Below the pieces are notes generated by a model. That model was given only the letters and a program-made list of their open reading frames with translations. It was not told the origin of the DNA and ran no database searches. Made by a program: the position numbers and the translations under genes. From NCBI RefSeq assembly GCF_023065955.2, contig NW_026622808.1:46760475-46824474 (forward strand): a stretch of 64,000 nt of DNA, written 5' to 3'. Origin of the DNA: Ursus arctos (Eukaryota > Chordata > Mammalia > Carnivora > Ursidae). Numbering within the stretch: position 1 is the first letter of the stretch; every line of letters starts with the position of its first letter. Shown here piece by piece: positions 1 to 10,213 of the stretch.

Positions 1-840
1 AAAAAATACACTGCAGTGGAATTACTGGATCATGTGGCATTACTGTTTTTAATTTTTTGACAAACCTCCACACTGTTTTCCACAATGGCTGTACCAATTT
101 ACTTTCCCATCAACGGTGCACAAGGATTCCTTTTTCTCCACATCCTTGCCAAAACTTGTAACTTCTTTTTTATTTTAACCATTTTGACAGGTGTGAGGTG
201 GTATCTCATTGTGGTTTTGATTTGTATTTCCCTGATGATTAGTGAGGTTGAGAATTTTTTCATGTGTCTCTTGGTAATCTTTGAGAAAATGTCTAGATTG
301 GATTCTCTACCCTATTTTTTAATCAAATTGTTTGGTTTTGGGGGTGTTGAATTATATAAGTTCTTCATATAGTTTGGATATTAACCCCTTATTGGATATA
401 TCATTTGCAAATATCTTCTTCCATTCAGCAGGTTGCCTTTTTGTTTTGTTGATGGTTTCCTTTCCCATGCAAAAACTTCATTTTGACATGGTCCCAATAG
501 TTTAATTTTGCTTTTACTTTCCTTGACCTGGGAGACGTAACTAGAAATGATGTTTCTACAACTGAGGTCAGAGTAATTACAGCCTAAGTTCTCTTCTGGA
601 TGGTTTCAGGTCTCACATTTGGGTCCTTAATCCATTTTGAGTTTACTTTTATGTATGGTGTTGAAAGTGGTCCAGTTTCATTCTTTCATATGTAGTTCTC
701 TAGTTTTCCCAAAACCACTTGTTGAAGATACTGTCTTTTCCCACATTGCATTTCTTGCCTCCTTTGTCATAGACTAATTGACCGCAGAGCATGGGTTTAT
801 TTCTGGGCTCTCTATTCTGTTCCATTGATCTATGTGTCTA

Positions 841-1031
841 TTTTTTTATTAATTTATTTTAGAGAGAGAGAGATCACAAGTAGGGGAGGAACAGAGGGAG
901 AGGGGACAAGCAGACTCCCCACTGAGCAGGGAGACCAACATGTAGCTCAATCCCAGGACCCTGAGATCATGACCTGCTCCGAAATCAAGAGTCAGGTGCT
1001 TAACTGACTAAGCCACTCAGCCCCCGCCCCG
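841..1031 (-). mobile_element. Can-SINE (tRNA-Lys derived), inside L1
   Basis: Minus-strand copy: T-rich tail, GA-rich middle (agagagagagagatcacaag), then the reversed tRNA-like head ending at ccactcagcccccg. The L1 flanks repeat atctatgtgtctattttt on the left and atctatatgtctattttt on the right, a target duplication with one difference. It is a diverged, older copy with a degraded 5' end. Confidence 0.88.
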
Positions 1032-1485
1032 CCATCTATATGTCTATTTTTGTGCCAGAACCATACCATTTGATTACTACAGCTCTGTAGTATGTCTTGA
1101 AATCTGGAATTGGGATACCTACAGCTTTGTTCTTTTTCAAGACTCCTTTGGCTATTTGGGGTCTTTAGTGGATCCATACAAATTTTAGTACTATTTTTTA
1201 TACTTCTGTGAAAAATGCTGTTGGTATATTGATAGAGATTGCACTGAATTGGGTACTATGGTCACTTTAACAATGTTAATTCTTCCAATCCATGATCATG
1301 GAATATGTTTCCATTTGTTTGCGTGATCTTCAATTTCTTTCATTAATGTTTTATACTTTTCAGAGTACAGGTCTTTCACCTCCTTGGCTAAGTTTATTCC
1401 TAAGTATTTTATTCTTTTTGGTGCAATTGTAAATGAACTGTTTTCTGAATTTTTCCTTCTCTTGCTTCACTATTAGTATAAAATG

Positions 1486-1713
1486 CTATCGATCTCTAGG
1501 TATTAATTTTGTATCCTGCAACTTTACTGAATTCATTACTTCTAACAGTTTTTTGATGGAGTCTTCATGGTTTTCTTTGTAGAGGATCCTGTCATCCGCA
1601 AAGAGTGGCAGTTTAATTTCTTCCTTACCAATATGGATGCCTCTTATTTCTTTTCCTTGTCTGTTTGCTGTGGCTAGGAATTCCAACACTACGTTGAATA
1701 AAAGAGTGGACAT
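1486..1713 (-). pseudogene. L1 ORF2 reverse-transcriptase fragment
   Basis: A 75-codon open piece of L1 ORF2 within the larger element. It contains the reverse-transcriptase catalytic box FADD (residues about 38-41, context PLFADDRILY), preceded by an FNVVLE stretch resembling the usual L1 segment. The frame is broken on both sides, so it is a dead remnant and the methionine start is incidental. In living L1s this domain carries out target-primed reverse transcription. Confidence 0.85.
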
Positions 1714-1800
1714 CCTTGTCTTGTTTCTGATGTTAGAGGAAAAGCTCTCAGTTTTTCATCACGGAGGATAATGTTAGCTGTGGGTTCTTCATATAGAGCC

Positions 1801-1996
1801 TTTTTTTTTTTTTAAGATTTTATTTATTTATTTGACAGAGACAGCCAGCGAGAGAGGGAACACAAGCAGGGGGAGTGGGAGAGGAAGAAGCAGGCTCACA
1901 GCGGGGGAGCCTGATGTGGGGCTCGATCCCACAACGCCGGGATCACGCCCTGAGCTGAAGGCAGATGCTTAACCGCTGTGCCACCCAGGCGCCCCC
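1801..1996 (-). mobile_element. Bear-type Can-SINE, inside L1
   Basis: Minus-strand copy with poly-T, (ATTT) tail, gacagccagcgagagaggga, gaggaagaagcaggctcaca, gggctcgatccca, gatcacgccctgag and the head complement ccacccaggcgcccc. The L1 words tatagagccttt and tgtagagccttt flank it as the target duplication. It is well preserved, so younger than the SINE at 841. Confidence 0.95.
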
Positions 1997-2401
1997 ATGT
2001 AGAGCCTTTATTAGGTTGAGGTATGTTCCCTCTAAACCCACAGCATTGAGAGTTTTTATCACGAACGATGTTGAATTTTGTCATGTGCTTTTTCTGCCTC
2101 TATTGAGATGCTCATGAGATTTTTATCCTTCATTGTGTTGATGTATCATGGCGATTGATTTGCAACTAACGAACCATCCTTGTGTCCGGGGAGTAAATCC
2201 ACTTGATCATGGTGAATGGTCCTTTTCGTGTATTTTTGAATGTGGTACTCACATGAGTCCTTAAAAGAGGAAAACTCTTCCTTTCATAAAGACGTGACAG
2301 CAGAAGCAGGTCATACAGACAGCAGCAATAGAACACTAATACAGCACAAATAATTAAAAAGTCAGAGTTGACTTCAAATCCAGTGAGACCTGGTTGCTTA
2401 G

Positions 2402-2613
2402 CCACTAGTTCTCAGCTAGAAACAATGTTGTCCCTCAGAGGACACTGGTAATACCTAGAAACCTGTCTGGTTATTACAACTGGGGGCGGGGGATGGTGCT
2501 GCTGGCATCTACTAAGGAGAGGCTGCTCAACATCCTACACTACGTAAGACAGCCCCCTACAACAAAGAATTATCCACCCCCAAATGTCAATAGTTCCCTG
2601 TCTTGAACACCTT
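2402..2613 (+). mobile_element. MER20-type hAT-Charlie element
   Basis: Contains the diagnostic order tgtccctcagaggacactgg, gggggatggtgctgctggcatcta, ctgctcaacatcctaca, gacagccccctacaacaaagaattatcc, aaatgtcaatagt. These match the non-autonomous element I remember as MER20 (about 220 bp). The terminal inverted repeats are worn. It has no coding capacity. MER20 copies have been reported as regulatory elements in endometrial cells of placental mammals; nothing here shows that this copy is active. Confidence 0.82.
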
Positions 2614-2649
2614 TTGTCTTTATATCTTGGCCTGGCTTGGCTTTATTCC

Positions 2650-2870
2650 CAGGTAAGATGGCCCCACACGGTAGCAGCATGGCTACCAATAGCTTCAAAC
2701 CTACAACTTTCAATCTCAGAAATCGCTTCTTTAATAGATCTGGCCGAAGTCCTTGGATTAATTCTGATTGGCACAGCTAGGATCACCCCGACTCCTAAAC
2801 TAATCACAGGCCATCTGAGGATCAGCAGTATCCTTATTGGCTAGGCTCGATTACCGAAAGGAAACAAGAT
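2650..2870 (+). repeat. Old interspersed repeat, family not named
   Basis: The segment with aagatggcc, agcttcaaacctacaac, ctgattggcacagctaggatca and aactaatcacaggcc has the same word order as 14370-14940. It resembles a common ancient mammalian repeat whose sense strand reads 'ggctgcaagtaacagaa ... aagatggctgcc ... cattggcc'. I cannot name the family safely. No intact frame. Confidence 0.4.
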
Positions 2871-4080
2871 AAGAAAGAATTTTTTTTTGTTAAGTGTCTG
2901 CTACTGCAGCAGACTAACTGAAAGAACAATGAGTAATTATGGAGGGTTTTATGAATACTTACAATAACAACCATCTTCCAAACATAGGTCTCTGTACCTC
3001 CAATGCTATGATTCTAACTCTTCATTCAAGGTGCTTTTCAAGAGGTGATAATGACATACAACGGATAGGTGCTGCTGTCTGAGGTTAAAATGACATGAGT
3101 TTGGTCTACACAAAGTCTTTCTAAGAATGCTATGACCAGGCACGGATTTCTGTAACAGTAGAAGCAAGCTATACAGAATTGCCGGAAGCATTGTGGCTGA
3201 ATCCGAAGGAAAACTTCCTAAGATGATTTAAAAAAAAAAAAAAAAGGATTACTGTGAGAAGCTGATGCAATTCTCTTCGTGGTACATGTTTCTAGAACCA
3301 ATCTTTGATCAGTCGTATCAATAGACAGAAGAAAGAGAAACGAACTCAGTGCCCCAATCCAAGCCCGGGACTGTTGAGTCTTTGCTTTATCTTTTTACAT
3401 CTACTTCTCCCATTACCCTTTCCCTGCAAAGGGGAGGCAGTGCACTTTCGTGAAGCACCAGTCGTGTGCCAGCCTTCAGACTTCTTCACATTTTCAAAAC
3501 TGTGGTAGAAACAGTCAAAGTGACCTGTGATCAAGGAGGATGTAAGTTTCCAAGCACACACTGAAGTCGAATTAACTGAAGGTTTCACATACAAACATGA
3601 TGGATGATCCCAGAAACTGAAATAACACTAAGAAGGACAACATTAAAGGTGAGACGAATAAAATCCTCTTTTTTCATATCCATCTCCCAGAAATAATAAA
3701 TTTGTCATGTTTGTATTCAAGTCTCCCAAGTCAGATATCGCCAGGCATCCTTTACAAATTTGCATCTCTTCTTTCAAACTGGGACACAGCATTTTTCCTG
3801 CCTTTCTTTGTTTCTCCTTCCTTCCTTCTCCTAAAAGCCACTAAGAGGTATTTTAATTCCTTCTCCCTGCCCTCTCTCTGCTCCTCACTCTACCCTACGT
3901 GCTGCCTTTCAGGATATCCACCAAGAAGCACACAACCCTACAAAGACAAGGTCATAGAGCAAATCACTAAATTGCTAGAGACTGAAAATGATTTTCTAAA
4001 AATCATTTGAAAAATAACTTTTAAACCAAAATATTATATATTCAGAGGAAAAACACCGGAAGACACAGATAAATACAAAG
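2870..4080. other. Unique sequence, no gene seen
   Basis: No repeat or exon recognised apart from an A15 tract near 3231-3245 and a CT-rich stretch at 3800-3900. The 102-codon plus frame at 3702-4010 has low-complexity composition (S, L, F, P) and no family resemblance. Confidence 0.5.
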
Positions 4081-4745
4081 GATTCCACAAACAGCAGTCT
4101 ATTTACATAAAGATAACCAGTATAGACATATTGCTAGGGATTAGTTCTAACTGTATATCCATACATGTACACATATATGCATATATAAAATATGTTCCAT
4201 ACTTACATATACACATATATGGACTTACTACATACAATTCCATTTTTATAAAACAGAGACAGTGTACTACATTTAATGTGCATATTAAATATTTTAACAA
4301 TCAATGGAATCGTATTTGCTGTTTTTTTAACTTGCTCTATAGAACTTACACGACCCATCATGAACACCGTTCTATACCAATTAATATTCATCTATCACAT
4401 CATTGTTAATACACAGTATTTTATTAAAGATGTACCAGAGGGGTGCCTGGGTGGCTCAGGTGGTTGGACGTCTGCCTTCAGCTCAGGTCGTGATCTTGGG
4501 GTCCCGGGATCGAGCCCCGCATCGAGCTCCCTGCTCAGGAGGGTGTCTGCTTCTCCCTCTCCCTCAGCCTCTCCCCCTGCTTGTACTCTTTCTCTCTCAA
4601 GTGAATAAATAAAATCTTTAAAAATAAATAAATAAATGTACCCATAATGTACGTACTCGGTCCCTTATTCTTATATATGTAGGTTTTTGCTAATTTTATA
4701 ACTGTAGCATCAAATTTTAAAACACTACTATTCAGACAGACAAAA
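4080..4745 (-). mobile_element. L1M 3' end, minus strand, SINE-interrupted
   Basis: Plus-strand text such as gaacaccgttctataccaat, tattcatctatcacatcat, then after the SINE ataatgtacgtactcggtccc and ttttgctaattttataactg follows the antisense of an old L1 3' region. Diverged; subfamily not resolved. The SINE at 4439-4636 sits inside it. Confidence 0.6.
4439..4636 (+). mobile_element. Can-SINE, inside L1M
   Basis: Plus-strand copy: gggtgcctgggtggctcagg head (A box), ggtcgtgatcttggggtccc, gatcgagcccc B box, CT-rich middle and AATAAA/(AAAT) tail. The host reads aagatgtacc on the left and aaatgtaccc on the right, fitting a short target duplication. A 110-codon frame crosses it and is only repeat read-through. 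Confidence 0.95.
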
Positions 4746-4879
4746 CTCAATGCAGCTTCCTAACTTTCTATAGTTTAGTTAGCCGACCTGACGAGCTCTC
4801 CTCCTCGCGTGTGGCTGAGTAGTATTAATGTACTGTGAACAGTACTCCAACATTGCCGGTCTAAATGCAGTCCGTGGGG

Positions 4880-4995
4880 AAAGCCGTCAGAATGTGAGCT
4901 CCGTGAAGGCGGGGATTTTTGCCACTTTTACTTACTGCTGTACCCCCGGGAGGCAGAGCGGGACCTGGCACAGAGTGAATGCACAAGAAATACAT
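4880..4995 (+). mobile_element. L2 LINE 3' end
   Basis: The order tgtgagctccgtgaaggcgggga, ttactgctgtaccccc and acctggcacagagtgaatgcaca matches the 3' end of L2 ('tgtgagctccttgagggcaggga ... cctggcacatagtaggtgctc'). Short old fragment. Confidence 0.65.
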
Positions 4996-4999
4996 CCCC

Positions 5000-6400
5000 A
5001 GTGAAAGCATCCTCTCCCTCCTGAGAATGCAATCCCCACCCCTCCCCGAGCGGATGGGCATGCGTACATGAGGCTTACGCGGTCCCGCGGCGCTGGGCAG
5101 CGGGCACCTGTGCTGGTGCCCCATGCTGTGCAGCACCTTCTCTACCAGCTTACTCAGGGTGCCACAGGCACTAGACACGGACTGAATTGGGCCCTGGGGA
5201 CTACGCTCTGCTCTCCAAGCTCAGACTGAGCCCTTGCACCCTCCTTTCTCAAGGCCTTCCTGCCTGAACTCTTTCAAATTCTGATGAAACAGTGGGCTGT
5301 GGTCCTATCTTCCACCCAACCCCTGTCTTGGCCTATCTGGCCTGGACCCCGCCCCCCAGGATGGTACCTCGTGCTCACTAAGGCATCCCCCATAGCAAGC
5401 TGGCTGGTCCTTTACTCAGAACCTTATTCATCCCTCCAAGGAACATGTCACAACTTTTCTTTCTCAGTAGGCGGGAGCCCAAGCAGCTCAGAATTGATAG
5501 GATCTCTCAGCCTCTCCCTCTGCCTGAGCCCCGTCTCCTGCTATTCTTATTATGATACTGCCAACCTGTCTTGCATGGGGCAACCCTGTATTATAGCATT
5601 CCCAGGGCTCCAGGGATTGTGAGGCCAAAAAGCCCTACTGCTGTGAGCTAAGGTGTCCGCTAGCACCCCAAATACACAAACACTGGAATTCTAACTTGGA
5701 GAAAGGATAACACACATAGATACACTGACTGCCCTCCCCTCCCGTCGTCTTCTCCTTTCCCACATGCCACTAGGCCTGAGGGGTCGGGCTCATCTTACTC
5801 CACCTTCCCTATAATTTATCATGCAAAGCAGAACGCATCTGAGAGAGAATAATTAGGCCAGGACAATGGACATGAACTGGAACTGTCCCGGGCAAGCTGA
5901 TAAGTGTGGTCACCCTAGTTACATTAAACCCGACACTCAGGCCCAATGGGCCTAGTTCTTGATATGCTAATGGAGGCTTAAGGGATTTAGAAAAATCTTA
6001 TTTGGTGGACAAAAAGTTGAACACTGATTTTTCCTGCCTTCCTGCTTCAAGAATCTTAATCTCCTGAAGCAAATGGTTGCCTCTGGGTGACAGGGAAGGT
6101 GGACACACGCACACACGCACACACACACGCACACACGCACACACGCACACACAAATATAAAAGAGAAAAGCATATTAATGAACCCCAAATGATTCACTGT
6201 CTGATTTATGCCATACTAAACAAGGCAGCAAGGAACATCCACGTACACTTGCTCAGTGAATTTCTTACTTTTGTTTGTTTTCTGTTATTGTGTTTAAAGG
6301 AAGTGGGCTTACAAAAGATGTGAAAATTACTGAAGAGGCTTGAGGGAAAATAAAGCCCATACTGAAAGCCTACTGGGTAACTTGTCATTTCCTACTGGCC
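5000..6400. other. Mostly unique sequence, locally GC-rich
   Basis: 5030-5110 is rich in CpG (gagcggatgg, ttacgcggtcccgcggcgctg). 5280-5630 is C-rich unique sequence with a 112-codon frame lacking motifs. 5840-5940 contains a possible old repeat (gaactgtcccgggcaagctga, ggtcaccctagtt). A (ACACGC)n tract is listed separately. No exon is supported. Confidence 0.5.
6102..6152 (+). repeat. (ACACGC)n-like microsatellite
   Basis: About 51 bp of alternating purine and pyrimidine: acacacgcac repeated with slightly irregular spacing of the CG step. The 76- and 78-codon frames crossing it are low-complexity artefacts. Confidence 0.95.
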
Positions 6401-6404
6401 GTAG

Positions 6405-6570
6405 TGTTTCTGCACTCTGGGCTTTACTCATGATGGTTCTTCTTCCTCAAACGCCCTCCGTGAAACCATCTCCCTCTGTCTTAAAGCTCCTGCCCTTCAC
6501 AAGGAAGCCTTTTTTGACAGCCCTCCACCCCCTCCCCCAATTGCCCCACGCACAGTCGGGTGCGCCTTCC
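6405..6570 (+). mobile_element. Possible L2 fragment
   Basis: The phrases ctctgggctttactcat, ctcctgcccttcacaaggaagcctttt and tgacagccctccacccc recall the L2 stretch 'ctcagagaggccttccctgaccaccc'. Weak similarity by eye. Confidence 0.35.
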
Positions 6571-6624
6571 TTAGGACTCAACTGTTTAATGCATAATGAA
6601 AGTACTTTCCACAGGCTGAGAACT

Positions 6625-6720
6625 AAGACGGGCAGTTTGTGCAATGATCTCGAGAAGGAAGTAGGGCACCCTCATTTTGCAGATCAGGAAACTGAATTTC
6701 GCACGTTGTGGTACATGTAT
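6625..6720 (-). mobile_element. Possible MIR fragment
   Basis: The words accctcattttgcagatcaggaaactga match the MIR antisense core ('ccccattttacagatgaggaaactgag'). Only the core is left. Confidence 0.5.
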
Positions 6721-8640
6721 TCTCACCCAGGTGTACTCAGCAGTGTGCACCCTCCCTGGTCTCTTCTGTGGTTCTTGGTTGTTGTTTTCTAAGGGTTAAA
6801 TGACCCATTGACTACGACAGCTCTTGCAAAAAATGCTGGAGCTGGGTGAACACAACAAACTACTTTGGACCCATTTTCTTTCTACCTGGATGCTAAACTC
6901 TTTGATAATAAAAACTAGATTTTATCTAAATTCCAAAATGTTAGCATGACATGAAGAGCCTCAAGAAATTCTTACTAAATGTTAGCAGAAGTGTCAGAGG
7001 AGCAAACAAGATTCAGCCCTCCAGATGGTCACATTTCTGGAAAGGAACAAGAACATCACCATGTAAGTTTCCAAGCCACTTCCGTCTCTAGAATTGGATA
7101 CTTGGGGGGGGGGGGGGTGACACTTGAATAGTATCTGTGACTTTATAGATGCAGGAAGGAGGTATATCCACTGTTGTAAAGGCGGGGGTTGTAAAAGAGA
7201 CCTTGGAACGCAAAGATCTCTGAGCAGACACAAGGACAAGCAGGACCCCCTGATGGGATGATGTCATCTGGAATGTGGTCACTGGTCAGATGGGGACGTC
7301 AGGGAGGACACCAAAGAGAAAACTACCTTAGAGTCTAAACTAGTGACGAGTGCTCAGCAACACCTAGATGGACTGAGAGGAGGGACAATTCAGGACAGAG
7401 TCTGGTTAGTAGTGAACTCCTTACAGCACTGCAGACACCATAAAGAGAGAAACTGTAAGAGTGTGGGTGGGTGTGTGTGAGGGAAAAAAAGGCTACATCA
7501 CCAAAAGCCTTAATACAGGACATTTCATGCAGAATGCCCAGCAACTGACGCTCCCCCACCCCAAGGTGGCTTCAAAGGAAAGCTCAGAATCTCCAGATGG
7601 CAGAAACAGCAGGGGGTCCTATCTTGGCATGTCTGACTGTTCTCAAAGTTTCTGGACCCCTTTACACTCTTCAGAATTATTCTCCCAAAATTATTCTTTT
7701 TCCCTGCTCACAGTGTTTCTTACGAAGGGGAACGGATCCTGTAGATGTCACATTTGTAACATACCAGCAATTTCAACCATCATAGGTAATAAATACTGGG
7801 ACCCCCAGCTCTGCAACAAATACTTCTTCTTTAAGCAGTGCTTTCTCATTTCACATTGGGAAGCTAACAACGACGACAACAAAAGAATGAAAAAATTAGT
7901 AATTTTGACATGTGAACTGCACATGATAATCACAATTTTGGTGAAGAACTTAGGCTAAAGTGAGAGCAATGAAATCCTAATCACAGAGGAGGGCCTCATT
8001 AGAACTTCAAGGATTTCATCTTCACTGAGATGCACTGTGAATGTCAGCGAACTGTGTGTGGAAAATTAGCATGTTTTCGGATTAGAAAAAGTGAGAATTT
8101 GCTAGATGTATCTGTGAACGTATAGATTATAAAAATCCCATCTTTTGCAGACACACCATCATTTCAAACACGGCAATTTGATGCCCCAAGGGACGCATCA
8201 ACAATGAGAAGCCTGCACGGACAGGTTTAATTAGCCTCAATGCTGTGTATCTTTGAAAAGACAGTACATGTATTAGAGCTTCCTTCCGCCCCAACCAGGC
8301 TTTATAAAAGCACATGTGTTTGTACATAAACTCACATTGTCCTGTCAAAATTATGATGTAGTGGTGAAGAGGGATGCTAAGGGATGTTACCATAGCAACA
8401 AAAAATCGCCACCACACTGGAGATGTCTGAGTGATTCTGTCTCATCTCTCAGGTTCTGGCCAGAGGACTTGCTCAAGTTATCCATCAGCCGTCCAGAACA
8501 AAGTCCTTCTGGCCCAGGACTCCGACTGTTCTGAATCACCTGAGGATGGCCATAACTGCCAAGTCTCTGGGTCATGAATTTGGCTGCATACCTGGCTCAG
8601 AAGATCAATCAGGTGCCCCTGATTGATCAGATGCCCCCTA
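6720..8640. other. Unique sequence with a 14-G tract
   Basis: A run of 14 G lies at 7104-7117. The 165-codon plus frame at 7461-7958 starts in a GT-rich patch and shows no family signature, so I do not call it a gene. The rest is AT-moderate unique sequence with no recognisable repeat or RNA gene. Confidence 0.5.
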
Positions 8641-8768
8641 GAATGTATGCTACCTGAGAGGAGGGTTTTTTCCCTGTCTTCTTCTTTGCTGAATCTCCAT
8701 GACCTAGGATAATGTCTGGCATATACTGGGCACTCAATAAATATTTGTTAAATAAATGAATGAATGAT
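8640..8768 (+). mobile_element. L2 LINE 3' end
   Basis: aatgtatgctacctgagagga, ttgctgaatctccatgacct, atgtctggcatatactggg, cactcaataaatatttgtta and the (AATG) tail follow the L2 3' end closely, including the terminal tandem AATGAATG. Confidence 0.8.
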
Positions 8769-8820
8769 CACTATGAAACACACGGCATCTACAAAAAACA
8801 CAGCTCAAATCTCCATACTT

Positions 8821-9031
8821 TATTTTTTTAAAGGATTCATTTTATTTTGTTTAAATTAATTCATTTTTAAACTCATATTTTGTTTTAATTCATTCATTTA
8901 ATTAATTCCTTTTTTAAATTCATTTTAATTAATTCATTTTCATTGTAAGCTCTATATCCAATGTGGGGCTTGAACTCACAACCCCAAGATCAAGAGTCAC
9001 ATGTTCTACCAACTGAGCCAGCAGGTGCCCC
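8821..9031 (-). mobile_element. Short tRNA-Lys-type SINE (old), minus strand
   Basis: The reversed tRNA-like unit is ctctatatccaatgtggggc, ttgaactcacaaccccaaga, caagagtcacatgttctacc, aactgagccagcaggtgcccc, preceded by a long expanded T/A-rich tail (8821-8940). The flanks ctccatacttta (left) and ctccattacttta (right) are the likely target duplication. It lacks the CT-rich middle of the longer Can-SINEs. Confidence 0.85.
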
Positions 9032-9195
9032 TCCATTACTTTATCTTCAGGGCAGAAGATTGAGGACCCGGGTCAAAAAAATTCAACTTTTCAATCGGTT
9101 TTGAAGGACTCCAAATAAGATTCCTACACAGCACAGTTTGAAACTTTGTCCCTTCTTGTTATTATTAGGTCATTCAACTGAGACAGGATAATGCA

Positions 9196-9620
9196 ATGGT
9201 TAAGTGGTAGACTCTGAAAACAAAATGCCTGGCTTTGTGTTTTTTGTTTTTTGTTTTTTTTAAAGATTTTATTTATTTATGTGACAGAGAGACAGCCAGC
9301 GAGAGAGGGAACACAAGCAGGGGAGTGGGAGAGGAAGAAGCAGGCTCATAGCGGAGGAGCCTGATGTGGGGCTCGATCCCATAACGCCGGGATCACGCCC
9401 TGAGCCGAAGGCAGACACTTACCCGCTGTGCCACCCAGGCGCCCTAAAATGCCTGGCTTTGAATCCTAATTCTATCATGGCATGAATTTAAGGGGACCAC
9501 TTCATCTCTGTGTCCCCAGCGTCTGCATCTGAAAAGCTGAGTAACAGCACCTACCTCCAACGTTAGCTGTTGCAACTGAGGGCACCCTACAGTGCACGTG
9601 CACCATGTAGCTTGTTACGT
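9196..9620 (+). mobile_element. MIR, split by a SINE
   Basis: MIR sense order: aatggttaagtggtagactctg, atgcctggctttgaatcctaattc, cacttcatctctgtgtcc, tgcatctgaaaagctgagtaa, acctacctcc. The SINE at 9238-9445 interrupts it at a perfect 16-bp target duplication. Confidence 0.85.
9238..9445 (-). mobile_element. Bear-type Can-SINE with perfect 16-bp duplication
   Basis: Minus-strand, well preserved: poly-T, aagattttatttatttatgtgacag, gacagccagcgagaga, gggctcgatcccataacgcc, gatcacgccctgagccga and gccacccaggcgccc. aaaatgcctggctttg occurs at 9222-9237 and again at 9446-9461 with no mismatch, which indicates a recent insertion. Confidence 0.97.
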
Positions 9621-10161
9621 CTAACTCCTCTCAACAGAAGGCGGAATGACAATCATCAGATACACTTCCACTGTCTGAACTATGCAAAAACTGGTACACA
9701 TTTTCCTACAGTTAGGAAGTGGGTTTAGAAACTCTACCAAGCCTTCGCAGATCACTACAATAAATAGATTTACACTTCCATCAGCTTTTCAAAAACTAAG
9801 GCTAGAAAGCTAACACGTAGGCCAGCTTTCTGATCCTCCCTACAAAAGAAGAAATACAAGGGACTTCAGAGAGACCAAGCTGAGGGGGCTGAAAACCAGG
9901 AATTAGTGAATCTCCTCCTTCCCGATCTGCCCAGATCCTGGAATGAGTGGCTGCACACTTCATTCCCAGCAACCGAAAAAAAAGGAGGCAGCACAGTCTT
10001 AGCCAATGATCACGGCCAAAAGATCTGGAAGTGAGGATTCTGAGACTCCCTAAGCTGAATGCTCTGACGCTAGAAAAGTCTGTGCATCATAGGAAAAATG
10101 TGGAAACTCAACCTCTCAGAGAACTTGACTCCAGGTAATTTAATTAGAAAAAAAAAAAGGA

Positions 10162-10213
<52 letters not shown>

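Larger units (their letters stand above)
1..2245 (-). mobile_element. L1 LINE 3' portion, 5'-truncated, SINE-interrupted
   Basis: Read on the plus strand this is the antisense of a mammalian L1: the 3' region (ggtatctcattgtggttttg, then ttggatattaacccctta) runs into ORF2 antisense (ctgttccattgatctatgtg; attgaattttgtcatgtgc). The element lies on the minus strand; its 3' end is beyond the left window edge and similarity stops near 2245, consistent with 5' truncation. Two SINEs (841-1031 and 1801-1996) split it, and L1 sequence resumes exactly after each. Many stops break ORF2, so it cannot make a working protein. Recognised from remembered L1 sequence; the subfamily (L1M-like) is not resolved. 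Confidence 0.93.

Noticed and set aside
3346..3594. Overlapping plus and minus frames in unique DNA
   Set aside because: Short, on opposite strands of the same bases, no motif and no splice signals.
4861..5178. 105-codon minus frame over the CpG-dense patch
   Set aside because: Its 3' coding half runs through an L2 tail, and no convincing acceptor lies upstream of the start.
5967..6197. Cysteine/valine-rich 76-codon minus frame
   Set aside because: It is the translation of the (ACACGC)n microsatellite.
7461..7958. 165-codon plus frame
   Set aside because: Begins in a GT-rich low-complexity patch and has no family resemblance; length is within chance for 64 kb in six frames.
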